Source of the DNA: Geodermatophilus sp. YIM 151500
GTDB taxonomy: Bacteria; Actinomycetota; Actinomycetes; Mycobacteriales; Geodermatophilaceae
DNA length: 64,000 bases
Reading direction: 5' to 3'
Assembly: GCF_025716945.1 (NCBI RefSeq)
Contig: NZ_JAOVZT010000001.1
Span: 62,001-126,000 of the forward strand
Shown here: positions 43,680 to 52,941 of the stretch, piece by piece
Layout of the letters: every line of letters starts with the position of its first letter
How positions within the stretch are numbered: the first letter of the stretch is position 1
Program-made: the position numbers and the translations under genes
The notes under the pieces: model-generated
The model's database searches: none
The model's input: only the letters and a program-made list of their open reading frames with translations
Told to the model about the DNA's origin: nothing

Positions 43680-43878
43680 GTCCCGTCATCGGCTGAGCCG
43701 GTCGGTCCCGGAGCGCGCGCTCGATCTCCCGGGCCGCGGCCACGACCCGCTCCCCGTGGACGGCTCCGGGGCCGGGCTGGACGCGAGGTGGCGGCGCGGG
43801 CACGCAGACGGGGGCGACGACCGCTCCGTGGTGGCGCACCGGCGCGCTGACCGAGGGCGCCGTCGTGCCCGGGGGCAC
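43680..43878 (-). pseudogene. Remnant of an IclR-type regulator, C-terminal part only
   Basis: Just past the fahA stop, the minus strand encodes APSVSAPVRHHGAVVAPVCV, a proline-rich turn, then GERVVAAAREIERALRD. This matches the end of the IclR effector domain (SAPVRDHxGxVVAAxxV ... AAxEISRxL). The helix-turn-helix and most of the effector domain are absent, since fahA begins two bases upstream. The frame stays open into the methyltransferase gene but without similarity. It is best read as a leftover of a lost pathway regulator. Confidence 0.45.
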
Positions 43879-43880
43879 CG

Positions 43881-45089
43881 TCAGACCGCCGGCACGACCT
43901 GCCCGCTGACCTCGCCGAAGCCGATCCGCGTGCCGTCCGGGCCCGGCGCCGTCCCGCTGATCGTGACGACGTCACCGTCCTCGAGGAAGGTGCGGCTGGT
44001 CCCGTCGGCCAGCGCGAGCGGCTCCTGCCCGTTCCAGGAGAGCTCGATGAACGATCCGCGCTGGTCGCGTCGCGCGCCGCTGACCGTGCCCGAGGCGAAC
44101 AGGTCCCCGGTGCGCAGGGAGGCACCGTTGACGGTCATGTGCGCCAGCTGCTGCGCCGGCGTCCAGTACAGCTGGCCGAACGGCGGCCGGCTGACCAGCT
44201 CTCCGTTCAGCCGCACCTCGAGCGTGATGTCCAGGCCCCACGGGTGGCCGTCGTCGCGGAGGTAGGGCAGCGGCTCGGGGTCGCGCGGCGGCGCGGCCAC
44301 CCGGGCGGCCCCCAGCGCGGCCAGGGGCACGACCCAGGGGGCGATCGACGTGAGGAACGACTTGCCGAGGAAGGGGCCGAGGGGCACGTACTCCCAGGCC
44401 TGCAGGTCGCGTGCCGACCAGTCGTTGACCAGGCACACGCCGAAGACGTGGTCGGCGAAGGCGTGCACCGGCACCGGCGCACCCAGCTCGGACGGCACGC
44501 CGACCACGAAGCCGACCTCGGCCTCGATGTCCAGCCGCTGGGAGGGCCCGAAGGAGGGCACCGGATCGCCGGGGGCCCTGCGCTGGCCGCAGGGCCGCCG
44601 CACCGGCGTCCCGGACACCCGCACCGTGCCCGAGCGGCCGTGGTAGCCGATCGGCAGGTGCCGCCAGTTGGGCGTCAGCGGCTCGGAGTCCGGGCGGAAC
44701 ATCCGGCCGAGGTTCTCGGCGTGGTGCTGCGAGCTGTAGAAGTCGACGTAGTCGCCGACGGAGAACGGCAGCCGCAAGGTGACGTCGGTGCGCGGCCGCA
44801 GGTGCGGTTCCACTGCGCCCCGGTGCGCCGGGTCGGCGAGCCAGCGGGTCACGAGGTCGCGCACCTCCCGCCAGCTCGCCGGCCCCTGCGCCATGAACGC
44901 GTCCAGCGTCCCCGTCGCGTGCACCGGGTCGCCGGTCACGCCGGCCAGGTCGAGCACGAAGTCGCCGATGGCGACGCCGGTCCGCGGCGCCGTGCCCGGG
45001 GTGGAGAAGACGCCGTACGGCAGGTTCGCCGGGCCGAACACGGTGTCCGCGGGCAGGTCCAGCCAGGTGCTCGGTGCGCTCCCGGTCAC
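43881..45089 (-). CDS. fahA: Fumarylacetoacetase
   Basis: The 402-residue protein has the FAH N-terminal domain (FGPANLPYGVFS) and catalytic domain with metal ligands and active-site residues in YVDFYSSQHHAENLGRMFRP, GYHGRSGTVRVSGTPV, LDIEAEVGFVVG, NDWSARDLQAWEYVPLGPFLGKSF and the final LEDGDVVTISG. It hydrolyses fumarylacetoacetate to fumarate and acetoacetate, the last step of tyrosine/homogentisate breakdown. GTG 45089 overlaps the stop of the preceding gene (GTGA). It is the last gene of the hpd-hmgA-unknown-fahA operon. Confidence 0.95.
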   Translation of the reverse strand: MTGSAPSTWLDLPADTVFGPANLPYGVFSTPGTAPRTGVAIGDFVLDLAGVTGDPVHATGTLDAFMAQGPASWREVRDLVTRWLADPAHRGAVEPHLRPRTDVTLRLPFSVGDYVDFYSSQHHAENLGRMFRPDSEPLTPNWRHLPIGYHGRSGTVRVSGTPVRRPCGQRRAPGDPVPSFGPSQRLDIEAEVGFVVGVPSELGAPVPVHAFADHVFGVCLVNDWSARDLQAWEYVPLGPFLGKSFLTSIAPWVVPLAALGAARVAAPPRDPEPLPYLRDDGHPWGLDITLEVRLNGELVSRPPFGQLYWTPAQQLAHMTVNGASLRTGDLFASGTVSGARRDQRGSFIELSWNGQEPLALADGTSRTFLEDGDVVTISGTAPGPDGTRIGFGEVSGQVVPAV

Positions 45090-45943
45090 GCGGGCATCCT
45101 CTCCGGCGAGGGCAGCAGCCCGAGGGTGACGAGGTCGTCGACCGGTTCCTGCACGCTGCAGGTGCCGAACGACGTGAACGCGGTCCGGGCCCGGCGCGCC
45201 TGCGACGGCGGCCAGTCGCGCACGGCAGCCACCAGGACGGCGGGATCCCGCTCGGCCAGCCACCCGGCCGCGAGGTCGGCGTCGGCTCCGCCCGCGAGCG
45301 CGTCGGCAGCGACGAGCACGTTGAGGAAGCCCGAGTGCTCGAACCCGGTGGCCGGGTCGGTGTGCCGGACGGCGTGGTGCAGGCCGGCGGTGCACTTGAC
45401 CGGCACCCCACGGCGGGTGCACGCGGCCAGCGCACCGGCCAGCTCCGCCTCGTCGGGGAACAGCTCGGCGCGCAGGCCACCGGTGCGGAGCTTGGCCCGG
45501 TACCACGTGCCGGCCAGGACGTCGAGCACCTCGGCCCGCGCCGGGCCGCGCGGCAGCTCGACGGCGGCCGGCACCGGCGGTGGGAGGACGGCGCCGAGCA
45601 CCTGCACGGCCGCCCGCGCGGCCACCCGGTCAGGCACGACGGGCACCTCGACGGCGGCCAGGGTGAGTCGCGGCTCCGCGGCGACGCGGGCGGCGGCCGC
45701 CGGCAGGTCGGCGGCCGCCGCGATCAGCGACAGCTCGAGGACGGGGCCGTCGTCCAGGTGGTCGGTCAGCTCGCCGAGCCGACCGGCCGGCACGACGAAC
45801 GGTCCGACCAGGGCGCCCAGGGCCCGCCGCAGCCCGCGGTGCGCCGGCACGGCGGCGGCCATCGGGGCGTCGCCGGGCGGGAACAGCGCCGCGTCGTCGA
45901 AGAGGCCGTCGAACAGACCTGCCGGGGCCACCTCGACGGTCAC
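45086..45943 (-). CDS. Conserved protein of unknown function between hmgA and fahA
   Basis: The 285-residue protein overlaps both neighbours by four bases (GTGA at 45940-45943 and 45086-45089), so it is translated in step with homogentisate dioxygenase and fumarylacetoacetase. No named family is recognised. Visible features are FDDAALFPPGDAPM at residues 14-27, a repeating alpha/beta layout (LELSLIA, LAAVEVPVV, AAVELPRG), WYRAKLRTGGL, VPVKCTAGLHHAVRH near residue 200 and FTSFGTCSVQEPVDDL at the end. The alternating strands with conserved Lys, Cys and His suggest a TIM-barrel enzyme. A maleylacetoacetate isomerase gene is missing from the operon. Confidence 0.8.
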   Translation of the reverse strand: MTVEVAPAGLFDGLFDDAALFPPGDAPMAAAVPAHRGLRRALGALVGPFVVPAGRLGELTDHLDDGPVLELSLIAAAADLPAAAARVAAEPRLTLAAVEVPVVPDRVAARAAVQVLGAVLPPPVPAAVELPRGPARAEVLDVLAGTWYRAKLRTGGLRAELFPDEAELAGALAACTRRGVPVKCTAGLHHAVRHTDPATGFEHSGFLNVLVAADALAGGADADLAAGWLAERDPAVLVAAVRDWPPSQARRARTAFTSFGTCSVQEPVDDLVTLGLLPSPERMPA

Positions 45944-47145
45944 CGGCCGGGTCCGCGGCCCGACCACGACCAGGCGTACCGACCGTCGTCCGCGACGGTG
46001 CCGCCCTCGCCGAGGGCGAGCGGCCGGAAGGTGTCGACCATGACGGCCAGCTCGTCGAAGAACTCCACCCCCAGCGACCGCTCCACCGCGCCGGGCTGCG
46101 GGCCGTGGCTGTGCCCGCCGGGGTGCAGGCTGACCGAGCCCTTGCCGATGCCCGAGCCCTTGCGGGCCTCGTAGTCGCCGTCGACGTAGAACATGACCTC
46201 GTCGCTGTCGACGTTGGCGTGGTAGTAGGGCACGGGGACCGCCAGCGGGTGGTAGTCGACCTTCCGGGGCACGAAGTTGCAGACCACGAAGTTGTGCCCC
46301 TCGAAGACCTGGTGCACCGGCGGAGGCTGGTGCACCCGGCCGGTGATGGGCTCGTAGTCGGCGACGTTGAACGCGTAGGGGTACAGGCAGCCGTCCCAGC
46401 CGACCACGTCGAACGGGTGCTCAGGCAGCACGTGCACCGTGCCTGCCAGGCCGCCGGGACCGTCGCCGCGGTGCTTGACGTACAGCTCGACGTCGGTGCC
46501 CTCGGCGAGCAGCGGCTCCTCCGGCGCACGGAGGTCGCGCTCGCAGTAGGGGGCGTGCTCGAGGAACTGCCCGTACCGGGAGAGGAACCGCTTGGGCGGC
46601 GCGATGTGGCTGTTGGCCTCGATCACGTACGTGCGCAGCGGCTCGTCCCCCGTCGGCACCCAGCGGTGGGTGGTCGCTCGCGGCAGGAGGACGTAGTCGC
46701 CCGCGCCGACGTCCAGGGCGCCGAACACCGTCTCGACCGTCGCCGTCCCGCGTTCCACGAACACGCACTCGTCACCCACCGCGTTGCGGTAGTACGGGCT
46801 GGGCAGGGCGCTGACCGCGTAGGAGAGGCGGACGTCGCCGTTGCCGAGCACCAGCCGCCGGCCGGTGACCGCGTCGACGGCCTTGTGCTCCTCCCCCGGG
46901 AACAGATCGTGCAGCTTGAGGTGCCGCGGCACCAGCGGGCTGTTGGTCGTCAGCGACTGGTCGGGCAGCTCCCACGGCCGGGCGTCGACCATCGCCGACG
47001 GGATGCCCCGGTGGTACAGCAGCGCGGAGTCCGAGGAGAAGCCCTCCTCCCCGACCAGCTCCTCGGAGTACAGACCGCCGTCCGGACGGCGGAACTGGGT
47101 GTGCCGCTTCGGCGGGACCTCGCCCACCTGCCGGTAGAACGCCAT
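45940..47145 (-). CDS. hmgA: Homogentisate 1,2-dioxygenase
   Basis: The 401-residue cupin-like dioxygenase has the iron ligands and core motifs of HGD: HRWVPTGDEPLR, HPFDVVGWDGCLYPYAFNV, RVHQPPPVHQVFEG, FVPRKVDYHPLAVPVPYYHANVDSDEVMFYVDGDY (iron His and Glu region) and SLHPGGHSHGPQPG. It opens the homogentisate ring to maleylacetoacetate. ATG 47145 has an ideal GAGGAGG upstream; a longer start is low-complexity. It follows hpd by 111 bases containing a hairpin. It is shorter than human HGD, as usual for actinobacterial enzymes. Confidence 0.95.
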   Translation of the reverse strand: MAFYRQVGEVPPKRHTQFRRPDGGLYSEELVGEEGFSSDSALLYHRGIPSAMVDARPWELPDQSLTTNSPLVPRHLKLHDLFPGEEHKAVDAVTGRRLVLGNGDVRLSYAVSALPSPYYRNAVGDECVFVERGTATVETVFGALDVGAGDYVLLPRATTHRWVPTGDEPLRTYVIEANSHIAPPKRFLSRYGQFLEHAPYCERDLRAPEEPLLAEGTDVELYVKHRGDGPGGLAGTVHVLPEHPFDVVGWDGCLYPYAFNVADYEPITGRVHQPPPVHQVFEGHNFVVCNFVPRKVDYHPLAVPVPYYHANVDSDEVMFYVDGDYEARKGSGIGKGSVSLHPGGHSHGPQPGAVERSLGVEFFDELAVMVDTFRPLALGEGGTVADDGRYAWSWSGRGPGR

Positions 47146-47212
47146 CTCGTCCTCCTCGTGACCGACGGGAACGGCCCCCTCGGGGCCGCTGGGCTCGGCC
47201 CCGCCGCAGGAG

Positions 47213-47238
47213 CCCACCGCGAGCCTGCGAGCGGTGGG
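47213..47238 (-). terminator. Hairpin between hpd and hmgA
   Basis: Arms CCCACCGC and GCGGTGGG with a 10-base loop lie 19 bases past the hpd stop. Because hmgA follows on the same strand, this may be a partial terminator or an mRNA-stability element rather than a full stop. Confidence 0.45.
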
Positions 47239-47256
47239 GAGCAGCGGGGTCCTTCC

Positions 47257-48593
<1,337 letters not shown>

Positions 48594-48646
48594 AGTCTTT
48601 CTGCACAGGGGGGCCGGACCCGGCGCGACGGGAGCGGAGGGCACGG

Positions 48647-49168
48647 ATGGCGCGACGACCCGCCGATGCGCTGGACATCGCGCTGCTGGAGGCGCTGCGC
48701 GACAACCCGCGCGCCGGCGACCTCGAGCTCTCCCGGCTGACCGGGGTCGCCCGTGGCACCGTGACCGCCCGGCTGCGCCGGCTGGAGGAGGCCGGCGTGG
48801 TCAGCGGCCACGGTCCGGACGTGGACGTGACGGCAGCGGGCTTCGGCGTCCAGGCCTTCGTCACCCTGGAGATCGCCCAGGGCGCGATCGAGGACGTGAC
48901 CCGTGACCTCGAGGCCATCCCCGGCGTCCTGGAGGCGCACGCCACCACTGGCAGCGGCGACGTGCTGTGCCGGGTCGCCGCCGCCTCCCACGAGGACCTG
49001 CAGCGGACGCTGCTGGCCATCGACCGCTCCTCCTCGGTGCGCCGGTCCACCAGCGTCATCGCGCTCTCCTGCCTGGTGCCGTGGCGCACGCTGCCGTTGC
49101 TGCGGTCGGAGGCGGCACCGGGCACCGGCCGCTCCCCTACGGCCAGCCGGCCGGGACGGGTGCCGTGA
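48647..49168 (+). CDS. Lrp/AsnC-family regulator of tyrosine catabolism
   Basis: The 173-residue protein has the AsnC helix-turn-helix ([49 protein letters not shown]) and the RAM effector domain ([49 protein letters not shown]). The N-terminal motif and position, divergent from hpd, match the AsnC regulators that control hpd operons in actinobacteria, probably sensing an aromatic amino acid or keto acid. ATG 48647 opens the domain after a GGAGCGGAGGG region. Its last 11 codons overlap the degraded RNase Z gene on the other strand. Confidence 0.9.
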   Translation: MARRPADALDIALLEALRDNPRAGDLELSRLTGVARGTVTARLRRLEEAGVVSGHGPDVDVTAAGFGVQAFVTLEIAQGAIEDVTRDLEAIPGVLEAHATTGSGDVLCRVAAASHEDLQRTLLAIDRSSSVRRSTSVIALSCLVPWRTLPLLRSEAAPGTGRSPTASRPGRVP

Positions 49169-49408
49169 CCCGCGGGGGCACCGGCACGGTCTGCAGATCG
49201 CGGGCGACGACCACCTCGCCGGCGAGGACGCCGGCCGCCTCGGCGAGGAAGGCGGCCTCGTCCCAGCGTCGTGCCGGGGGTCGGCAGCGCGCCCGGGGTC
49301 GAACAGCAGGCCCTCGCCGTCCCAGCGGAGCAGGTAGCCGTCGTGGTTGCAGGTCCGCGTCGGGACCTGGCTGGCCGTGCCGAGGACGACGAGCTCGCGG
49401 GCGCTCAC
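49137..49408 (-). pseudogene. Ribonuclease Z gene collapsed by an internal deletion
   Basis: From GTG 49408 the frame encodes an RNase Z N-terminus ([20 protein letters not shown], then [14 protein letters not shown]), the substrate-binding and first sheet of the MBL fold. At about 49290 a frame change leads straight to [20 protein letters not shown] and [14 protein letters not shown], the usual RNase Z C-terminus, ending at 49137. The central ~200 residues with the HxHxDH metal site are absent, so the product cannot be active. It overlaps the end of asnC. A functional copy must exist elsewhere for tRNA 3' processing, or this was a paralogue. Confidence 0.75.
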
Positions 49409-49450
49409 CCGGGAGGTGGCGCGGTCACCGTGGCCTCCCTCGCAGCGTCC

Positions 49451-50026
49451 TCAGCGCTCGGTGCCCCGCCTGCTCACCGCGTCGCGCAGGCGGTCGAACA
49501 GCCCGGCGACGGGGCCGAGCAGCTTGTCGCCCGGGGGCTCGTCGGGCGCCGAGGGGTGCGGCCGGGTCGGCGCGATCTTCTTCACCGACTCGACCTTGGC
49601 ACCCAGTTCGACCAGTTCCTGCCGGGAGAACACCTGGCGCATGTGCGGGAACATCTGGCCCTCCTCCTCGGCCACGTGCTCCCGGATCTCCTGCATCAGC
49701 GTCGCCAGCTCCGCGTCGAAACTCGCGTCGTCGGGGTCGAGCGACTCCAGCCGCTTCATGGTCTTCTCGGCCTCGGCGTGCTCGTGCTTGGCCCGCTCGG
49801 CCTCCTCGGCGCTCACCTTGTCCTTCACCGCCGGGTAGACCTCGGCCTCCTCCGCGACCGAGTGGCGCACCAGCTCGATGGTGACCTGGTCGACCAGGTC
49901 CTTGCGGCGCCGCCGCTCGGTCTCGCCCGTGGCGCCGCGGAGCGCGTCGAGCTCCGCGAACATCCGCTCCACCTCGCGGTGGTCGTGGGTGAGCACCTCG
50001 ATCACGTCGCGCTGCTGGTCGGCCAT
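49451..50026 (-). CDS. Hemerythrin domain protein
   Basis: The 191-residue protein has a four-helix hemerythrin HHE domain: iron-binding His and Glu in LTHDHREVERMF, RHSVAEEAEVYPAV, KHEHAEAEKTMKRL and IREHVAEEEGQMFPHM. Such cytoplasmic proteins bind a di-iron centre and respond to oxygen, nitric oxide or peroxide. The C-terminal ~50 residues are a Pro/Arg-rich tail. ATG 50026 follows AGGAGG. It stands next to, but in its own unit from, the hydrolase-DUF6221 gene upstream. Confidence 0.88.
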   Translation of the reverse strand: MADQQRDVIEVLTHDHREVERMFAELDALRGATGETERRRRKDLVDQVTIELVRHSVAEEAEVYPAVKDKVSAEEAERAKHEHAEAEKTMKRLESLDPDDASFDAELATLMQEIREHVAEEEGQMFPHMRQVFSRQELVELGAKVESVKKIAPTRPHPSAPDEPPGDKLLGPVAGLFDRLRDAVSRRGTER

Positions 50027-50145
50027 CCGGAGGTCCTCCTCGTCGTCGAGGAAACGGGTCGCGCGTCTTGCGACCGTGCTGTGGTTCCCCCGGCGCGGTG
50101 ACGGGAAACCGCCGGTCGACGGCGAGGGACCCGGCGCGACGGTGG

Positions 50146-51315
50146 TCACGGACGCCATTCGGGCCGGTAGTCGCGGTGGTCGGCGTACGGCAGCGCCAGC
50201 AGGGCGAGGGTGAGCGCGGCCAGCTGGTGGGGGTCGCGGGGGGACAGCGGGAAGTCGGCCATCCCGCTGGGACGCCGCCCGAGGAAGTGCATGTCCGGCC
50301 GGACGTCGCGGCAGGCCAGGACCAGGTGCCGCTTGGCGGCGCACTCGGCGTGCACGCGGGCCGGGTCGTGCCGGGCGACGTGCTCGGCCGTCCTCCGGTC
50401 CGCCGCCCCGGTGCCCCGTGGGTCCGTGCTCCAGTCCTTGCGGCCGCTGTCCTCGGCGGCGTCGGCGGCCACCCGGTCGTCCTCGGCGATCCGGGCCAGC
50501 AGGAACTCGTCGAGACCCGGCCGTGCGTCCCACTGGTCGTCCGTCCCCCAGCCGACGTCCATGCCCGCATCCTGGCCGCTCGACCGGTGCAGGGCGACCC
50601 GGGAACGCGCCCGCGACCTCCCGCTCGTTCGGTCGCGCGACCGGGGCCGGCCCCGCAGCCACCGGAGCAGCCAGGCCGTCGTCCGCTCGACGACCTCCTC
50701 GAGTGCGCCGGGCTCCTCGAACAGGTGGGTGGCCCCGGGGACGACGGCCACCTCGTGCTCGGCGGCCAGGTGCGCGGCGGCGTCCCGGTTGAGCCGGAGC
50801 ACCTGGACGTCGTGCCCGCCGACCACCAGCAGCGTCGGCGCCCGCACCCGCTCGAGCGCGTCGCCGGCCAGGTCGGGTCGCCCGCCGCGGGAGACGACCG
50901 CGCGGACCGCCTCGGGCCGGTCGGCCGCGGTGATCAACGCGGCCGCCGCACCGGTGCTGGCGCCGAACGTGGCCAGCGGCAGCCCGGCCGTCCCCTCGGC
51001 GGCCCCGAGCCAGTCGGCGGCCGCGGTCAGCCGGCCGGCGAGCAGGTCGATGTCGAAGCGCAGCGCCCGGGTCCGGGCGTCGATCCGCTCCTCCTCCTCG
51101 GTGAGCAGGTCCAGCAACAGGGTGCCGAGACCGGCGTCGTGCAATCCGGCCGCCACCCGCCGGTTGCGCGGGCTGTGCCGGCTGCTGCCGCTGCCGTGCG
51201 CGAACAGCACCACGCCGCGGGCGCCCTCCGGGACCACCAGGTCACCGTCGAGCACCGCGCCGGACGCCGGCACCCGCACCGGGCGTCGCAACCCGCCCGC
51301 AGAAGCCATGCCCAT
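50146..51315 (-). CDS. Alpha/beta hydrolase fused in frame to a DUF6221 protein
   Basis: One uninterrupted 389-codon frame joins two parts. Residues 1-225 are a dienelactone-hydrolase-type alpha/beta hydrolase (LFAHGSGSSRHSPRNR, nucleophile in FGASTGAAAAL, acid in VVGGHDVQV, His in GATHLFEEPG). An Arg/Ser-rich linker follows, then from Met 252 (50562) a DUF6221 domain: LDEFLLARIAEDDRVA, HVARHDPARVHAECAAKRHLV and LLALPYADHRDYRPEWRP. DUF6221 proteins are normally separate. Either a true fusion or a hydrolase that lost its stop, with DUF6221 still starting at ATG 50562. Confidence 0.75.
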   Translation of the reverse strand: MGMASAGGLRRPVRVPASGAVLDGDLVVPEGARGVVLFAHGSGSSRHSPRNRRVAAGLHDAGLGTLLLDLLTEEEERIDARTRALRFDIDLLAGRLTAAADWLGAAEGTAGLPLATFGASTGAAAALITAADRPEAVRAVVSRGGRPDLAGDALERVRAPTLLVVGGHDVQVLRLNRDAAAHLAAEHEVAVVPGATHLFEEPGALEEVVERTTAWLLRWLRGRPRSRDRTSGRSRARSRVALHRSSGQDAGMDVGWGTDDQWDARPGLDEFLLARIAEDDRVAADAAEDSGRKDWSTDPRGTGAADRRTAEHVARHDPARVHAECAAKRHLVLACRDVRPDMHFLGRRPSGMADFPLSPRDPHQLAALTLALLALPYADHRDYRPEWRP

Positions 51316-51366
51316 GGACCGCCCTGCCGATCACCCGCCGTGGGCCGCGCGGCCGTGCCCGGCCGG

Positions 51367-51729
51367 TCAGCCGAACAGGTCGCCGAGGAAGCTCTCCTTC
51401 TTGCGCTTGTGCCCGTACCCGTGCGAGCTCGACTTCTGGCCGCGCACCTGGGAGAGCACCTCGTTGACCACGGCGCCGAGGCCCGCCGCCTGGCCGGACG
51501 ACGTCCCGTAGGAGGCCCCGCCCTGCGGCGCGCCGCCGTGCGCCGCGTGCCCCGAGCCGCTCGACGGCTGCCGCGACCCGGCGTGCCAGGCGTTCTCCGC
51601 GTCGACGAGCCGTTCGAGCTCACCGCGGTCGAGGAAGATGCCCCGGCAGTCGGAGCACTGGTCGACGTGCACGCCGTTGCGCTCGTAGGTGCGCATCGTG
51701 CCGTGGCACTTGGGACAGGTCAGCTCCAT
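51367..51729 (-). CDS. zf-TFIIB zinc ribbon protein
   Basis: The 120-residue protein has an N-terminal zinc ribbon (MELTCPKCHGTM, then DQCSDCRGIFLDRGELERLV) with the CPxC and CxxC pairs of the zf-TFIIB family and its typical G-x-x-x-D-x-G-E-L tail. The rest is a low-complexity Ser/Gly/His region and a basic C-terminus (HGYGHKRKKESFLGDLFG), a motif seen at the end of many actinobacterial members. Function unknown; zinc binding is likely. ATG 51729 has no clear ribosome site. Confidence 0.85.
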   Translation of the reverse strand: MELTCPKCHGTMRTYERNGVHVDQCSDCRGIFLDRGELERLVDAENAWHAGSRQPSSGSGHAAHGGAPQGGASYGTSSGQAAGLGAVVNEVLSQVRGQKSSSHGYGHKRKKESFLGDLFG

Positions 51730-51892
51730 GCGGGGCCAACGCGCGCGCGACCGGGCGGGGTTCCCACCGGGTTCCGCGCCGGACGACGTCCGTCGTGGCG
51801 GCGGCCGCACGGTCGGGGACGGCCCACGGGGGGACGGCCGGTCACACTTCGGGCAGAAGGCACGTCGGAGCCCACGGGACGCGGAGGTCGGC

Positions 51893-52924
51893 ATGGGTCT
51901 GGAGCTGCGCCGTGCGATCGTGCAGGCGCCGATGGCCGGGGGACCGTCCACGCCCGAACTCGTCGCGGCGGTCTCCGAGGCCGGTGGACTCGGTTTCCTC
52001 GCTGCCGGCTACAAGAGCCCCGCGGCCGTGCGGGAGGAGATCCGAGCCGTCCGGGCGGTGACCGGGCAGCGGTTCGGGGTCAACGTGTTCGCCCCCGGAC
52101 CGCCCGGGGACGCGGAGGCCGTGCGCCGCTACGCGAGCGAGCTGCGGGGCGAGGCCGAGCGGTGGGGCGTCGACCTGGGGGAACCCCGGGCCGACGACGA
52201 CGCCTGGGCGGCGAAGGTCGCCCTTGTCGCGGAGGAACGGGTGCCCGTGGTGTCGTTCACCTTCGGCCTGCCCCACCCGGACATGGTCGCCGCGCTGCAC
52301 GCGGTCGACGTCACGGTGCAGGTCACCGTCACCACCCCGGAGGAAGCGCTGGCCGCCCGCGACATCGGCGCGGATGCGCTGGTCGTGCAGGGCATCGAGG
52401 CCGGTGGGCACCGGGGCGGGTTCCGCGACGACGACGGGGGCGGGGAGTACGGGCTGCTGACGCTGCTGCGCCTGGTCGCCCGGGCGGTGGACCTGCCGCT
52501 GGTCGCCGCCGGCGGGATCATGGACGGCCCGTCGGTCGCCGCCGTGCTCGTCGCAGGTGCCGAGGCCGCCCAGCTCGGCACGGCGTTCCTGCGCTGCCCC
52601 GAGGCGGGAACCAGCCCGGCACACCGACGGGCGCTCACCGCGTACCAGGAGACGGCGTTGACCCGGGCGTTCAGCGGCCGGCGCGCTCGCGGCCTGGTCA
52701 ACCGGTTCCTCACCGAGCACACCGCCACCGCCCCGGCGGCCTATCCGCAGGTGCACCACCTGACGACCCCGCTCCGCGCCGCCGCCCGGCAGGCCGGAGA
52801 CCCCGACGGACTGAACCTGTGGGCCGGGCAGGGCCACCCGCTGGTCGAGGCCCTGCCCGCCGGGGAGTTGGTGCGCCGCCTGGCGGAGGACGCGCAGGCG
52901 GCACTGACCCGCGGTTCCGCGTGA
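51893..52924 (+). CDS. Nitronate monooxygenase
   Basis: The 343-residue TIM-barrel FMN protein has IVQAPMAGGPSTPELVAAVSEAGGLGFLAAGYKSP at the N-terminus, NVFAPG, the FMN/substrate loop VVQGIEAGGHRG with the catalytic His, and LVAAGGIMDGPSVAAVLVAGAEAAQLGTAFL. Members oxidise alkyl nitronates, protecting from 3-nitropropionate-type toxins. ATG 51893 follows GGAGG. It is convergent with the MshC-like gene, 17 bases away. Annotated nitronate monooxygenases of class II share these motifs; true substrate unproven. Confidence 0.9.
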   Translation: MGLELRRAIVQAPMAGGPSTPELVAAVSEAGGLGFLAAGYKSPAAVREEIRAVRAVTGQRFGVNVFAPGPPGDAEAVRRYASELRGEAERWGVDLGEPRADDDAWAAKVALVAEERVPVVSFTFGLPHPDMVAALHAVDVTVQVTVTTPEEALAARDIGADALVVQGIEAGGHRGGFRDDDGGGEYGLLTLLRLVARAVDLPLVAAGGIMDGPSVAAVLVAGAEAAQLGTAFLRCPEAGTSPAHRRALTAYQETALTRAFSGRRARGLVNRFLTEHTATAPAAYPQVHHLTTPLRAAARQAGDPDGLNLWAGQGHPLVEALPAGELVRRLAEDAQAALTRGSA

Positions 52925-52941
52925 GGGCGCCCCTCCCCCGG

